DNA of 64,000 nucleotides, taken from NCBI GenBank assembly GCA_018239895.1, contig JAFEGL010000033.1, positions 1-64,000 of the forward strand, written 5' to 3'. The position numbers and the translations under genes were made by a program. Position 1 is the first letter of the stretch. Each line of letters begins with the position of its first letter. The DNA is from Verrucomicrobiota bacterium. Lineage in GTDB: Bacteria > Chlamydiota > Chlamydiia > Chlamydiales > SM23-39. Of the stretch, positions 41,324-49,284 are shown piece after piece. The notes beneath the pieces are model-generated. The model was not told the origin of the DNA. It saw nothing but the letters and a program-made list of their open reading frames with translations, and did not search any database.

Positions 41324-42208
41324 TTGATTGTTAGTTACTTTCGAGGTGAGATGACCAGTTATTCAGGCATTCTGCGCATATCGGCACCCTATCAAGGCGT
41401 CCTGCTTGACGCCTATGGAGTGTTTTGGGGCGGCAACAGTTTCGGAGTTTTTCCTGGAGCTAAGGAAGCCATGGAGAAGCTAGTTTCCAGCGGCAAGATC
41501 GTCGGCATCTTGTCGAACTCTACCCAGCTAGCAGCCAAAGAGATCCATAAAATCCAACAGCATGGCCTGATCCAAAACGTCCACTACCATTTCTTAGTCA
41601 CTTCCGGAGAGGTGGCCAGGGATCTTTTCTTAAATGAAAAGCTCCCCTTCGGGAACAAGTTTTGGCTCTTTGGCGGCCCCCATCCGAAATATTCCTCGCA
41701 CGAGGCCATTTTCCAAGGGACCCGCTTCGTTGAAACGGCCCACATCGAAGAGGCCGACTTCATCTACATTTCGATTCCACACCTCAATGGCGAAGACCAG
41801 ACAGATCCAGAGGCCTTTCGAAAGAGTCTCGAGACTCTAAAAAGGCTGCCGATGGTTTGCCCAAATCCCGACCTATTTGCCCATGAGGGGAACCCACCGA
41901 GAGCCGTTGTGAGGCAGGGGAGCATTGCCAAGATGTACGAGGAGATGGGCGGCCAAGTATTCTACATCGGAAAGCCCCACAGCCAAGCCTACATCATGGC
42001 CATGAACTTTTTTGCTCAGCACAACTGTTCCAATCCGCGAGACATTCTCATGGTGGGAGACACTCCGGAGACCGACATCCGGGGCGCCCGCAACTTTGGC
42101 ATGCCCTCTGCTCTCATCACCAAAACAGGGATCATGGCCGAAAGAGATCCCAATACCCTCGCCGACATCCCCGACTACTTCATCGAGAGGCTGATCGATG
42201 ACCTTTGA
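41324..42208 (+). CDS. NagD-like HAD-IIA hydrolase
   Basis: The 294-aa protein starts at GTG/ATT-region frame with MTSYSGILRI as the more likely start at 41351. Motifs: GVLLDAYGVFWGG (I), GILSNSTQLA (II), and DILMVGDTPETDIRGARNFGM (III) match the NagD/AraL group of nucleotide and sugar phosphatases. Overlap of 11 bp with the HIT gene downstream indicates coupling. Confidence 0.82.
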   Translation: MIVSYFRGEMTSYSGILRISAPYQGVLLDAYGVFWGGNSFGVFPGAKEAMEKLVSSGKIVGILSNSTQLAAKEIHKIQQHGLIQNVHYHFLVTSGEVARDLFLNEKLPFGNKFWLFGGPHPKYSSHEAIFQGTRFVETAHIEEADFIYISIPHLNGEDQTDPEAFRKSLETLKRLPMVCPNPDLFAHEGNPPRAVVRQGSIAKMYEEMGGQVFYIGKPHSQAYIMAMNFFAQHNCSNPRDILMVGDTPETDIRGARNFGMPSALITKTGIMAERDPNTLADIPDYFIERLIDDL

Positions 42209-42620
42209 ACTTCACCCCAATCTCGCGAAAAAGATATTCCTCGTCGACCTTCCGCTCTGCCGCGTCCTCCTCGAAGATGAGAAGCACTACACCTGGCTCT
42301 TTCTCGTGCCCCGGCGTCCCAACCTCTCCCGCACCATCGACCTATCGCAGCCCGACCAGCTCCAGCTGCTCCAGGAGCTCGACTTCGTCCAAAAGGCTCT
42401 CTGGGACCATTTCCGCCCTACGCAGCTCAACGTAGCGGCCATCGGGAACAAAACGGCGCAGCTCCACATCCACGTTATCTGCAGGAACGAAACCGACCCC
42501 GCCTGGCCCCACACCGTCTGGGACCACCCCGTCCGTTCCCCCTACGACGACTCCTCCAAAACCGCAATGACCGACCGCCTCAAGGCGCTTTTATCATTCC
42601 AAAGTCAGTTGTCTGGGTAA
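42198..42620 (+). CDS. HIT-family nucleotide hydrolase
   Basis: The 140-aa protein carries LNVAAIGNKTAQLHIHVICR (residues about 75-94), with the His-x-His triad core, and DPAWPHTVWDHP after it, as in bacterial HIT-domain proteins of unknown substrate. The family hydrolyses or transfers nucleoside monophosphates. It overlaps the NagD-like gene by 11 bp, and the two probably act on related nucleotides. Confidence 0.8.
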   Translation: MTFELHPNLAKKIFLVDLPLCRVLLEDEKHYTWLFLVPRRPNLSRTIDLSQPDQLQLLQELDFVQKALWDHFRPTQLNVAAIGNKTAQLHIHVICRNETDPAWPHTVWDHPVRSPYDDSSKTAMTDRLKALLSFQSQLSG

Positions 42621-42633
42621 CTGAGAAATAACT

Positions 42634-43560
42634 TCAATTTTGAAGATAGCTTTCAAAAGAGGGGATCCTCTGCCCCTCAATTGCAAGAGCCGCTCGATCT
42701 GCCTCATATTTTTCTACGAAGCGTTGCATCGCTTGCGGATCGTGCACTTCCAGCTTCCCCTCGCGCCAAACCGCTGCGAGCTTCTCGGGAGAGGCAAGGT
42801 CGTCGCTCCAATAGAAATACATGATGTCGGCATAGGCAAAATAGGTTCCCATCCGCTGCGGAAAAACCTTCCCTTTAGCAAATGCATCATCTGGAGAAGA
42901 TTGATAAAAGCGGATCACTTGGTTGCGGTATTCAACGGCGTCTCGGCGCAGGTTGTCGGGGCAGGAGCAGAGGAGAAGGACAATTTGATACCCCTGTTTC
43001 TTCAGCTTGGAAAACAAATCTGGAACATGGGCTCCCGTCGATGTCGTACCGAAAATGATGCTCCGCCCGAAAGTCGCAGCCTCTTCAAACAACCTGTAAC
43101 CGATCCAAGTAGAGCCGTAGCGCCACTTGTCATAGGCGTTTTTGATGACCTGATCGTAGCTCTCCGCCTCGGCGATCGCGAGAGGGGTTAGCGACTGGGC
43201 ATAGTAAGTATGCACCATGAACTTTAGAGCTCTCGCATCTGCGTCTAAATAGATCCCCTTTTGATACTCCGGATGGGCGGCGACGAATCTCTCGAGGGTG
43301 GTTGTTTTTCGCGCGCCGGGGGCTCCTGCCGTGGCGAGGTAGAAAGGGGAGCCTGCCGTGGCAAGATAGAAGCGGGAATCGGCACTCTGCGTATCGTCAA
43401 AGCAGACGCTACGCACTACGGCGAGGTCTTTCTCTAATAGCTGCACCTCTTTCTCTGTGTAGGTCTCTAAATGCTTAGCTAGCATCTCTGGAGTATAGAA
43501 GAATTCAGCCCTGAGGCTGATCGCAACAACGCACGAAAAAATGACAGAGAGAAGCTTCAT
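42634..43560 (-). CDS. Exported zeta-toxin-like kinase
   Basis: The 308-aa protein has a signal peptide (LLSVIFSCVVAISLRA, cleavage about 18). A Walker A-type loop GAPGARKTTT (residues 79-88) with Arg in place of the second Gly is followed by IYLDADARALKFM, IIFGTTSTGAH and a helical lid, as in zeta toxins that phosphorylate UDP-N-acetylglucosamine. The segment FYLATAG(S/A) is duplicated just before the P-loop (67-71 and 73-79; the DNA repeat is at 43321-43371). No epsilon antitoxin is encoded beside it. Export of a zeta-type kinase is unusual and suggests a different target, perhaps in the host. Confidence 0.65.
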   Translation of the reverse strand: MKLLSVIFSCVVAISLRAEFFYTPEMLAKHLETYTEKEVQLLEKDLAVVRSVCFDDTQSADSRFYLATAGSPFYLATAGAPGARKTTTLERFVAAHPEYQKGIYLDADARALKFMVHTYYAQSLTPLAIAEAESYDQVIKNAYDKWRYGSTWIGYRLFEEAATFGRSIIFGTTSTGAHVPDLFSKLKKQGYQIVLLLCSCPDNLRRDAVEYRNQVIRFYQSSPDDAFAKGKVFPQRMGTYFAYADIMYFYWSDDLASPEKLAAVWREGKLEVHDPQAMQRFVEKYEADRAALAIEGQRIPSFESYLQN

Positions 43561-43808
43561 CTTTTTCCTCCTGACTTTTATAAAGTGGGTGAATTACCTT
43601 AACAGACTGGAGTTAAGCGATCAACAACCTTCGTTTAAGAATTTCAAAACAGATGTGAATTTGTAACATGCTCATATTTAGTGACTAATGACTTTCCTGT
43701 GGAGTTGATGTTTGAAAGTAATTTCGTGATATTAACTAACTTAGTTTTATTTTTATTTTAAAAATGTAATTGTTTATAATTTACTTTAAAACTAAATAAA
43801 GTGAATTA
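43561..43808. other. AT-rich intergenic region
   Basis: Divergent promoters for the zeta-like and methyltransferase-like genes should lie here. TATAATTT occurs about 30 bases before the ATG at 43809. The region is AT-rich with no Shine-Dalgarno before that ATG. No gene or RNA was recognised. Confidence 0.4.
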
Positions 43809-44999
43809 ATGTCCTCTATTTCTTTGGAAACACAATATCGAGACCAGGTCGTTCTAGCCTCGTTTCCCCCTTCTGTCGGACAAAGCTTTACCCTTCCTAA
43901 TGAATACGGAGCTTGGAAAGATTTAACTAGACACCTAGCTCTTCAAGAACCGGGCATTTTGGTTTCTGCAGGTGCCGAGCGGAGTTTTTTTGATGTTGCA
44001 TTGAGCGCACGAGAGGTTTGCCAGGGTCTGATTGTCAGGGATATCCACCCACACATTAAAGCCTACGTCGATTTTAACACCGCCCTTTTCCGAATTGCTA
44101 AAGATCGGCAGGATTACCTGCAATTGGTGGATGATATTTATTGTGACCCAGAGCAGCTCCGTGAGCGGATCCGCGCCGATCTTGCGATCCCAGTCGCAAT
44201 GCGTGAGTATTACAGCGCAAATTTGGACTATTTTGCCGAGGTCTTCTTTGAATGGCCTCGGCTTTTAGAAGACCATCAAATGAACTGGAGAAAATCAGAA
44301 TTATTCTATGCGGTTGCTTATCACAAAAACGATGAACAGTTCTCGAAAATACAAAAACTAGCAAGAGCGGGAAACATCATTGCGACGCTGGGAGACATCA
44401 ATGACTTAAGATGTTTCGATGGGAGCCGCATCACTCTGGTCGACACCTCAAATATCCATGATTCATGTCAGATTCATCTTCAAACAGCTCATTTACCTCG
44501 AGTGATGTGGACAAAATTAATCCTCCACCAGCGAACCCAGTTTAGTTCCTATAGAACTGAATACAACTCCTTTCAACTAGAACTTCCTCTCACTGAAGAA
44601 GAGATGAATGAGCTTGAAATCGCCGTAAGACAAACTTGGCTTCGTCATTATGGTAACAGTGTTTCTATTGAAAAGGGGCCGTTGAAGCCTCGCGACGTCA
44701 AAAATGCAATTGGAGTGAAGGAAAGAGCAAATGTTTTGTCTCCCGATTCACCTCGCCACGCTCCACCTCCAGGCTCTTTTAGTAGACACAATCTGATGAA
44801 ACTAAAGACCCTACCAGCGCAGACGCATTATGAAGTTAAAGGAAACACTGTATTGAAAGAGAGAGCTAGAGTTTCAGCTCCCAGTTCTCACCATTTGAGC
44901 CAATCCGAAGCTGCGGAGGCCCCACCAGCGCCTCGCCTCGGATGTTGTGGTCGGTTTATCCGAATCATCCAAAACATCCTTCCTAAAATTCCAAAATGA
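43809..44999 (+). CDS. Methyltransferase-like hypothetical protein, effector candidate
   Basis: The 396-aa protein has a Rossmann-like start: ILVSAGAERSFFDVAL (about 50-65, compare GxGxxxxxx of SAM methyltransferases), GLIVRDIHPHIKAYVDFNTALF with an acidic residue after strand 2, then GNIIATLGDIND and ITLVDTSNI for later strands. The C-terminal 110 residues are Ser/Pro-rich and low-complexity and end in a Cys/basic cluster (CCGRFIRIIQN) that could be lipid-modified. No signal peptide is seen. The SAM-binding assignment is tentative. Confidence 0.4.
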   Translation: MSSISLETQYRDQVVLASFPPSVGQSFTLPNEYGAWKDLTRHLALQEPGILVSAGAERSFFDVALSAREVCQGLIVRDIHPHIKAYVDFNTALFRIAKDRQDYLQLVDDIYCDPEQLRERIRADLAIPVAMREYYSANLDYFAEVFFEWPRLLEDHQMNWRKSELFYAVAYHKNDEQFSKIQKLARAGNIIATLGDINDLRCFDGSRITLVDTSNIHDSCQIHLQTAHLPRVMWTKLILHQRTQFSSYRTEYNSFQLELPLTEEEMNELEIAVRQTWLRHYGNSVSIEKGPLKPRDVKNAIGVKERANVLSPDSPRHAPPPGSFSRHNLMKLKTLPAQTHYEVKGNTVLKERARVSAPSSHHLSQSEAAEAPPAPRLGCCGRFIRIIQNILPKIPK

Positions 45000-45000
45000 T

Positions 45001-45633
45001 TTAGAGCACAGACTCTAAGCGATCGACATCCTGATTGCAGATCAGCTTCAGGTGTTTATTGATTTTTCCTATATCCCAGTCCCACCAGGCGATTTTCTCC
45101 AAGCGGTCGATCGTCTTATCATCAAAACGCATCTTTACAACCTTTGCGGGGTTCCCAGCTACAATCGAGTAGGCGGGAACATCTTTGACAACGACAGCTC
45201 TAGCTCCAATGATGGCTCCGTTGCCTATAGTAACACCGTTCATAATCAGTGAATCATAGCCGAACCAGACATCGTTCCCGACGATAATATCGCCTTTGAC
45301 TGGCAAACGGGTTACATCAAAAGCGCCCTCCCAGCCATGTCCGAAGATAGGAAAGGGGTATGTGCTGATTGCGTCGAGTTTATGATCGCCTGACATAATG
45401 AAACGAGTTTCTGCGGCAATTGCGCAGAACTTTCCGATGACGAGCTTCACCTTGGTAAAGTCATAGTTATAGAGAACATTGTACTCTTCAAATTTCTCTG
45501 GGCCATATCTACGATCGTCGAAGTAGGTGTAATCTCCGACAGAGATATTGCTAGCTTTGACAAAATTTTTCAGAAAAACAAGTTTGTCATAGTCCTTGAT
45601 AGGGTAGAGAGAATTGGGATTCGGGCCTGTCAT
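45001..45633 (-). CDS. CatB/Vat-type acetyltransferase
   Basis: The 210-aa left-handed beta-helix acyltransferase has hexapeptide repeats (VIGNGAIIGARAVVVKDVPAYSIVAGNPAKVVKMRF) and the catalytic-His motif SGDHKLDAISTYPF (His about 91). The family acetylates chloramphenicol, streptogramins or sugars. Length and active site are complete. Resistance is possible, but chlamydial relatives may act on envelope sugars. Its stop lies directly against that of the convergent gene. Confidence 0.85.
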   Translation of the reverse strand: MTGPNPNSLYPIKDYDKLVFLKNFVKASNISVGDYTYFDDRRYGPEKFEEYNVLYNYDFTKVKLVIGKFCAIAAETRFIMSGDHKLDAISTYPFPIFGHGWEGAFDVTRLPVKGDIIVGNDVWFGYDSLIMNGVTIGNGAIIGARAVVVKDVPAYSIVAGNPAKVVKMRFDDKTIDRLEKIAWWDWDIGKINKHLKLICNQDVDRLESVL

Positions 45634-45646
45634 TTATTTCTCCAGT

Positions 45647-45787
45647 TCATGGAACTACGTGTCTTAATTGTTCAGTGACATAGGAATTCAGGCTAATCCC
45701 CATAGTTTTTGCTTGGAATGCTAATTTTGCATGAAGTTGCCTATTCATTTCGAGGCGATTCTTGGCACGTAGTTCTTCCGGGAGCAT
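45647..45787 (-). pseudogene. HicB-like antitoxin fragment
   Basis: A 46-codon frame begins MLPEELRAKNRLE and continues MNRQLHAKLAFQAKTMGISLNSYVTEQLR, matching the C-terminal ribbon-helix-helix part of HicB-type antitoxins (LH..LA..A...G.SLN.Y). The N-terminal HicB domain and a HicA toxin gene are absent, and a stop lies just upstream. It is best read as a remnant of a lost toxin-antitoxin pair. Confidence 0.55.
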
Positions 45788-45876
45788 GTAGTATTCATTG
45801 ATTTTTCAAACTCGCGAGTTTATCTCTATCGCTCAATCTGATCCTTCCTAAATTTTGAAAGGATCCTTTGACTCGC

Positions 45877-45955
45877 GTTGCCCCACCAAACTAAAACGCC
45901 CCCCTGACAGCCGCAATGCGGCTATCAGGGGGGCGTTTTAGTTTGGTGGGGCAAC
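45877..45955. repeat. 79-bp palindrome with inverted copy of the tRNA 3' end
   Basis: Arms 45877-45915 and 45917-45955 are inverted with one mismatch. The right arm contains the acceptor strand and CCA of the tRNA; the left arm repeats them in opposite orientation. The inner part (AAAACGCCCCCCTGA with TCAGGGGGGCGTTTT) is a strong two-way intrinsic terminator for the tRNA and for transcripts from the left. Confidence 0.85.
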
Positions 45956-46019
45956 CTGGATTTGAACCAGAGACCGACGGGTTATGAGTCCGCTGCTCTA
46001 ACCGCTGAGCTATTGCCCC
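45944..46019 (-). tRNA. tRNA with CAT anticodon (Met or Ile2)
   Basis: On the minus strand, acceptor GGGGCAA pairs with TTGCCCC, the D arm is AGCTCAGCGGTTAGAGC, the anticodon loop is CTCATAA giving CAT, and the T arm is CTGGTTCAAATCCAG. The CCA end is encoded. Elongator Met and lysidine-modified Ile2 cannot be separated safely by eye; it is not the initiator, as its first pair is a matched G-C. Confidence 0.9.
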
Positions 46020-46074
46020 ATAGAGGAGGAGATTGTACTGGATGGGGAGTTGTCAAGCAAGTGTTTTGTCGTAG

Positions 46075-47334
46075 GTGGCTGGGGGTGAAGGGGATATATT
46101 TCCTTCCGGAAAATCGGGACGGCGGGGTAAACTGGATGCCCAATTTAGAGGTTTTTGCTTGGGTGAAAAGGTTACCGGCAGGGCTTTGGTTTGGAGCAAT
46201 CTGCTCAGCGAACCGCTGTTTACACTGTATGGCTTTGTTAGCTTCATCTTGTACAAGGATCTGGGAGCCTCGGCTTTCTTGATCTCCTTGGTCACGGTGC
46301 TGAAGCCGGTGGTCACCATCTTGTCGTTTTATTGGCGGGCCGGTGGGCTGAGGAGCAATGTGGTCTGGTCCGGCTTCTTGATGCGGGCTCCCTTTTTGCT
46401 GTGCTTCTGGTTCGATAGCGCCTGGTACTTGGCCGCGGCTACGGTCAATTATATGTTCTTTTACAGGGCGGGGATCCCCGCTTGGGTCGAGATTCTGAAA
46501 CGGAATATGCCGAAGGGGAGGGATAGGGCCTTCTCGATGAGCTCGGCGCTCGGGTACGCGGAAGGGGTGATTCTGTCGCTCGGAGTGGGCGGGATGTTGG
46601 ATCGGGACCCTGGGATGTGGAAGTTGCTGTTTGTCGGGGCTGCGGCGGTGGGGTTGGTGGGGCTCTGGGTTCAGAGCCGGATCCCGCTGGCGGATGAGGG
46701 AAGGATGGAGAGGAGGGGCGGATGGGAGCTGATCTCGAGGCCCTGGAAAGATAGCTGGAGATTGATTCGGGAACGGCCCGATTTTGCTAGGTTCCAGTGG
46801 GGGTTCATGCTTTGCGGCTTCGGCATCATGCTGATCCAGCCGGCATTGCCCATTTTTGCGGTCGATGATTTGAAGATTTCCTATTTGGAAATGGCCGTCG
46901 CGGTCTCGATCGCTAAGGGGCTGGGATTTGTGGTTTCGTCGCCACTTTGGGCCACGTTCATGGATCGGGCGACGGTTCATCGGGTCTCAAGCTGGGTCTT
47001 TTTGACTGTGGGATTGTTCCCGGTGATGCTGGCGCTCTCGGTTTGGAACGGCTGGTGGTTCTACGCCGCTTACTTTTGGTACGGGGTAGGGCAGGGGGGA
47101 AGTCATTTGGTCTGGAATATGTCGGGGCCGATCTTTGCCGGGAAGGAAGATAGCTCGCGGTATACAGGGGTCAATGTGGTCTTGGCGGGACTCAGAGGGG
47201 CTGTGGGGCCGACGCTAGGTGGTTGGCTTGCTGTGGTTTTGGGGCCTATCCCGGTTCTGGTGATAGGGGCCTTGCTCTGCTTCTATAGCGGGGCTAGGTT
47301 AGTTAAAAGTAGGTTTTCAACAGTACCAAGTTGA
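46075..47334 (+). CDS. MFS transporter
   Basis: The 419-aa protein has about 11-12 hydrophobic helices with the loop texture of the major facilitator superfamily (for example RNMPKGRDRAFSMSSALGYAEG for the loop after helix 4, and a large central loop near 205-230). The most likely start is the GTG at 46075; no in-frame ATG lies in the first 30 codons. The substrate is unknown. It is transcribed away from the tRNA with only 55 bases between, and is clearly more G-rich on the coding strand than its neighbours. Confidence 0.75.
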   Translation: MAGGEGDIFPSGKSGRRGKLDAQFRGFCLGEKVTGRALVWSNLLSEPLFTLYGFVSFILYKDLGASAFLISLVTVLKPVVTILSFYWRAGGLRSNVVWSGFLMRAPFLLCFWFDSAWYLAAATVNYMFFYRAGIPAWVEILKRNMPKGRDRAFSMSSALGYAEGVILSLGVGGMLDRDPGMWKLLFVGAAAVGLVGLWVQSRIPLADEGRMERRGGWELISRPWKDSWRLIRERPDFARFQWGFMLCGFGIMLIQPALPIFAVDDLKISYLEMAVAVSIAKGLGFVVSSPLWATFMDRATVHRVSSWVFLTVGLFPVMLALSVWNGWWFYAAYFWYGVGQGGSHLVWNMSGPIFAGKEDSSRYTGVNVVLAGLRGAVGPTLGGWLAVVLGPIPVLVIGALLCFYSGARLVKSRFSTVPS

Positions 47335-47354
47335 TCTAAATTCAATATTAACAC

Positions 47355-47382
47355 TATAATAATGGAAAAATTTTGGTAATTA
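47355..47382 (+). promoter_or_regulatory. -10 box and SD-less leader of the kinase-like gene
   Basis: TATAAT at 47355-47360 is followed by the leader TTTTGGTAATTA, which also stands directly before the papain-fold gene at 17069. No purine-rich Shine-Dalgarno is present. Confidence 0.5.
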
Positions 47383-47383
47383 G

Positions 47384-48790
47384 ATGGCATCTCCGTTAAA
47401 AATTAATTTAATTAACTCCGATCCTTCAAAATGTTTCTTTGCAAACCCCAATGAGGTTGCTCGTGAAGTGGGTCGGTTAAGCTGGCTCTCAAAGGTAAAT
47501 GGACCTTTGCCAACCAACGGCCGTGCAATGGCGTTGGCTAAGGTTGAAAAAGTTTGGGTCGATGTGAAAAAGCAAATCGAGGAACTGAAACCTGTGGCCG
47601 AGATTAAGGATGCCATTAACAAGGGTTTTAGAACGATGGGGCCGTTGAAGGCTCTTTTCAATGATGACCTTGTGGCAGCCGCGACGCGTGATGATATTGA
47701 GAAAATTGCACAAAAGTTCATGAAGGCGATCCCGTCTCTAGCTGCCAACCCGGTGAGAAAGTCAAACCGAGGTCTCATGGGGCCAACTTTGCTGGTCAAT
47801 TATCCTAGGGTTAGCGCGAATCAATCGGAACAGCACGCTCAGGCGATCAAGTGGACAGAGTATGCCGAATACGGGACAAATCAGATTTATACGGCATTTG
47901 CGGAGATTTTTAGGAGAGTGGGGATTAAGCATAGCTGCTACCACGTTCCTCCTTCTACTGGTTTGGACTTTGTGGGAAAAGTTCAAAGAGCAGGTTCAGA
48001 TAAAGAGTTTTCTTTAAACGGGTTTGAACAGGTAGAAGAGCAGTTGAAAGGAATCGCGAAAAGCTGCGACAAGGATCTGGATACGGCGGGATTGACCCAC
48101 TTTGTCACGATGACCCAGTTTGTGAATGGCGAAAACATGTTCGACTTCATTGATAGCGGTAAATTTGCTCAAATGAACGAGCCTCAAAAAATCAACTTCT
48201 TTAGACAGATCGGGCGATTGGCGATGATGGATCTTTTGCTCGGAAATGGAGACCGGTTCTTCAAGCTGGCGTTGGATGATGGGAAATGGATATTCGACCG
48301 GATGGCCGATACAAACTTTGGCAATGCGATGGTGAATTGGAACCCCGATACGAATAAGGATGAAAACGCCGCGATTTTTGCGATCGATAACCTCGTCGAT
48401 CCTTTTCTAACTCACCCTGAACAGGGCCAGGAAAATCAAAAGAAATATTGTGATTTTATAAAAGGCTTGTTAAGCAATCCCGATTTTGTCAGAGTGTTGT
48501 CTGATGAAATGTTTAAAATGATACAAAATGCCCTCACTTCTGCCGATAGCAGGGGGACAGAGGCGCAAGAGAGACAGAAAGAGGCCTTCTTAAAAGATCT
48601 TTCTGGCTTTGGCATGAGAGAAATTGGACAGGGGATTGCCGAAATGGATACGTGGCTTGAGAAAGCTCTTATCCCCGAATGGGAAAAAGAGTATCAGCCT
48701 TTGCATAAAGCGATCGACGCTTCGTGCTCTCCCTTAATGAAGGCTGTAAATGGCCAGATCGAAACTTATAAAACCGTTAGGAGCAAATAA
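47384..48790 (+). CDS. PI3K/actin-fragmin-kinase-like protein, effector candidate
   Basis: The 468-aa protein has in its middle third a kinase-like catalytic segment: INFFRQIGRLAMMDLLLGNGDRFF (about 275-298, compare DxxxxNxDR loops of PI3/4-kinases, HipA-like and actin-fragmin kinases), NFGNAMVNWN (about 320) and AAIFAIDNLVDPF (about 340-352, compare the metal-binding IDxG/IDN motif). Upstream is FVTMTQFVNGENMFDFI, a hinge-like strand. The N-terminal 140 residues are helical and unlike any family I know. No signal peptide is seen. Eukaryotic-type lipid or actin kinase activity in the host is a reasonable inference. The next gene is coupled (TAATG). Confidence 0.55.
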   Translation: MASPLKINLINSDPSKCFFANPNEVAREVGRLSWLSKVNGPLPTNGRAMALAKVEKVWVDVKKQIEELKPVAEIKDAINKGFRTMGPLKALFNDDLVAAATRDDIEKIAQKFMKAIPSLAANPVRKSNRGLMGPTLLVNYPRVSANQSEQHAQAIKWTEYAEYGTNQIYTAFAEIFRRVGIKHSCYHVPPSTGLDFVGKVQRAGSDKEFSLNGFEQVEEQLKGIAKSCDKDLDTAGLTHFVTMTQFVNGENMFDFIDSGKFAQMNEPQKINFFRQIGRLAMMDLLLGNGDRFFKLALDDGKWIFDRMADTNFGNAMVNWNPDTNKDENAAIFAIDNLVDPFLTHPEQGQENQKKYCDFIKGLLSNPDFVRVLSDEMFKMIQNALTSADSRGTEAQERQKEAFLKDLSGFGMREIGQGIAEMDTWLEKALIPEWEKEYQPLHKAIDASCSPLMKAVNGQIETYKTVRSK

Positions 48791-49218
48791 TGTCATCACC
48801 TACAGCAGGACTCCCACCTTTAGGACCTTCAGCGCCGCGTACTCCATTAGGAGGGCCCGTTAACCCCCCATCTCCTCTTAGCAGGAACTCTAGTGCGTCT
48901 GTTTATGACTTCAATAATGAACCAGCAGTTTTGAAGATGCTCAAATTGACGGCTTGGTTCTCAGATGTCATTTCCTACGCGTCGATGTCGACCAGCGAAA
49001 GTTTGGAAGAGATCGGAGTATTAGCAGAGAATTGCCCAGATGCGGGTGCATGTTCGGAATTGATTGAAGTGATGAAAGCGGTCTCTGTCAACAAGCAATT
49101 CAATGCAAACCTCAAGACGCTGGCAACTTCAAATTTGAAAGACCTTTATCCAAATATTGAGCTTTTATCGCCAGGAAGAATACCTCGGCCTGATTCTGTA
49201 GGTTCGAACCCTTTCTAA
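48790..49218 (+). CDS. 142-aa hypothetical protein coupled to the kinase-like gene
   Basis: The ATG overlaps the stop of the kinase-like gene by one base (TAATG), so translation is coupled. The first 35 residues are Pro/Ser-rich (GLPPLGPSAPRTPLGG), the rest helical with a Cys pair (CPDAGACSELIEV). I recognise no family. It could be a co-secreted partner or a chaperone, but it lacks the acidic character of type III chaperones. A short T-loop hairpin (49212-49233) follows the stop. Confidence 0.5.
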   Translation: MSSPTAGLPPLGPSAPRTPLGGPVNPPSPLSRNSSASVYDFNNEPAVLKMLKLTAWFSDVISYASMSTSESLEEIGVLAENCPDAGACSELIEVMKAVSVNKQFNANLKTLATSNLKDLYPNIELLSPGRIPRPDSVGSNPF

Positions 49219-49284
49219 CTTTTTTGTTAGAAAAGCTTTCTCCATAATTTTCAAGATTGTATAAGAGGGAAAAAAGGCCCTCTT

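Noticed and set aside
45982..46980. A 332-codon open frame on the minus strand opposite the MFS gene
   Set aside because: Its product is Pro/Arg/His-rich without hydrophobic or domain pattern, while the plus strand encodes a clear 11-12-helix transporter.
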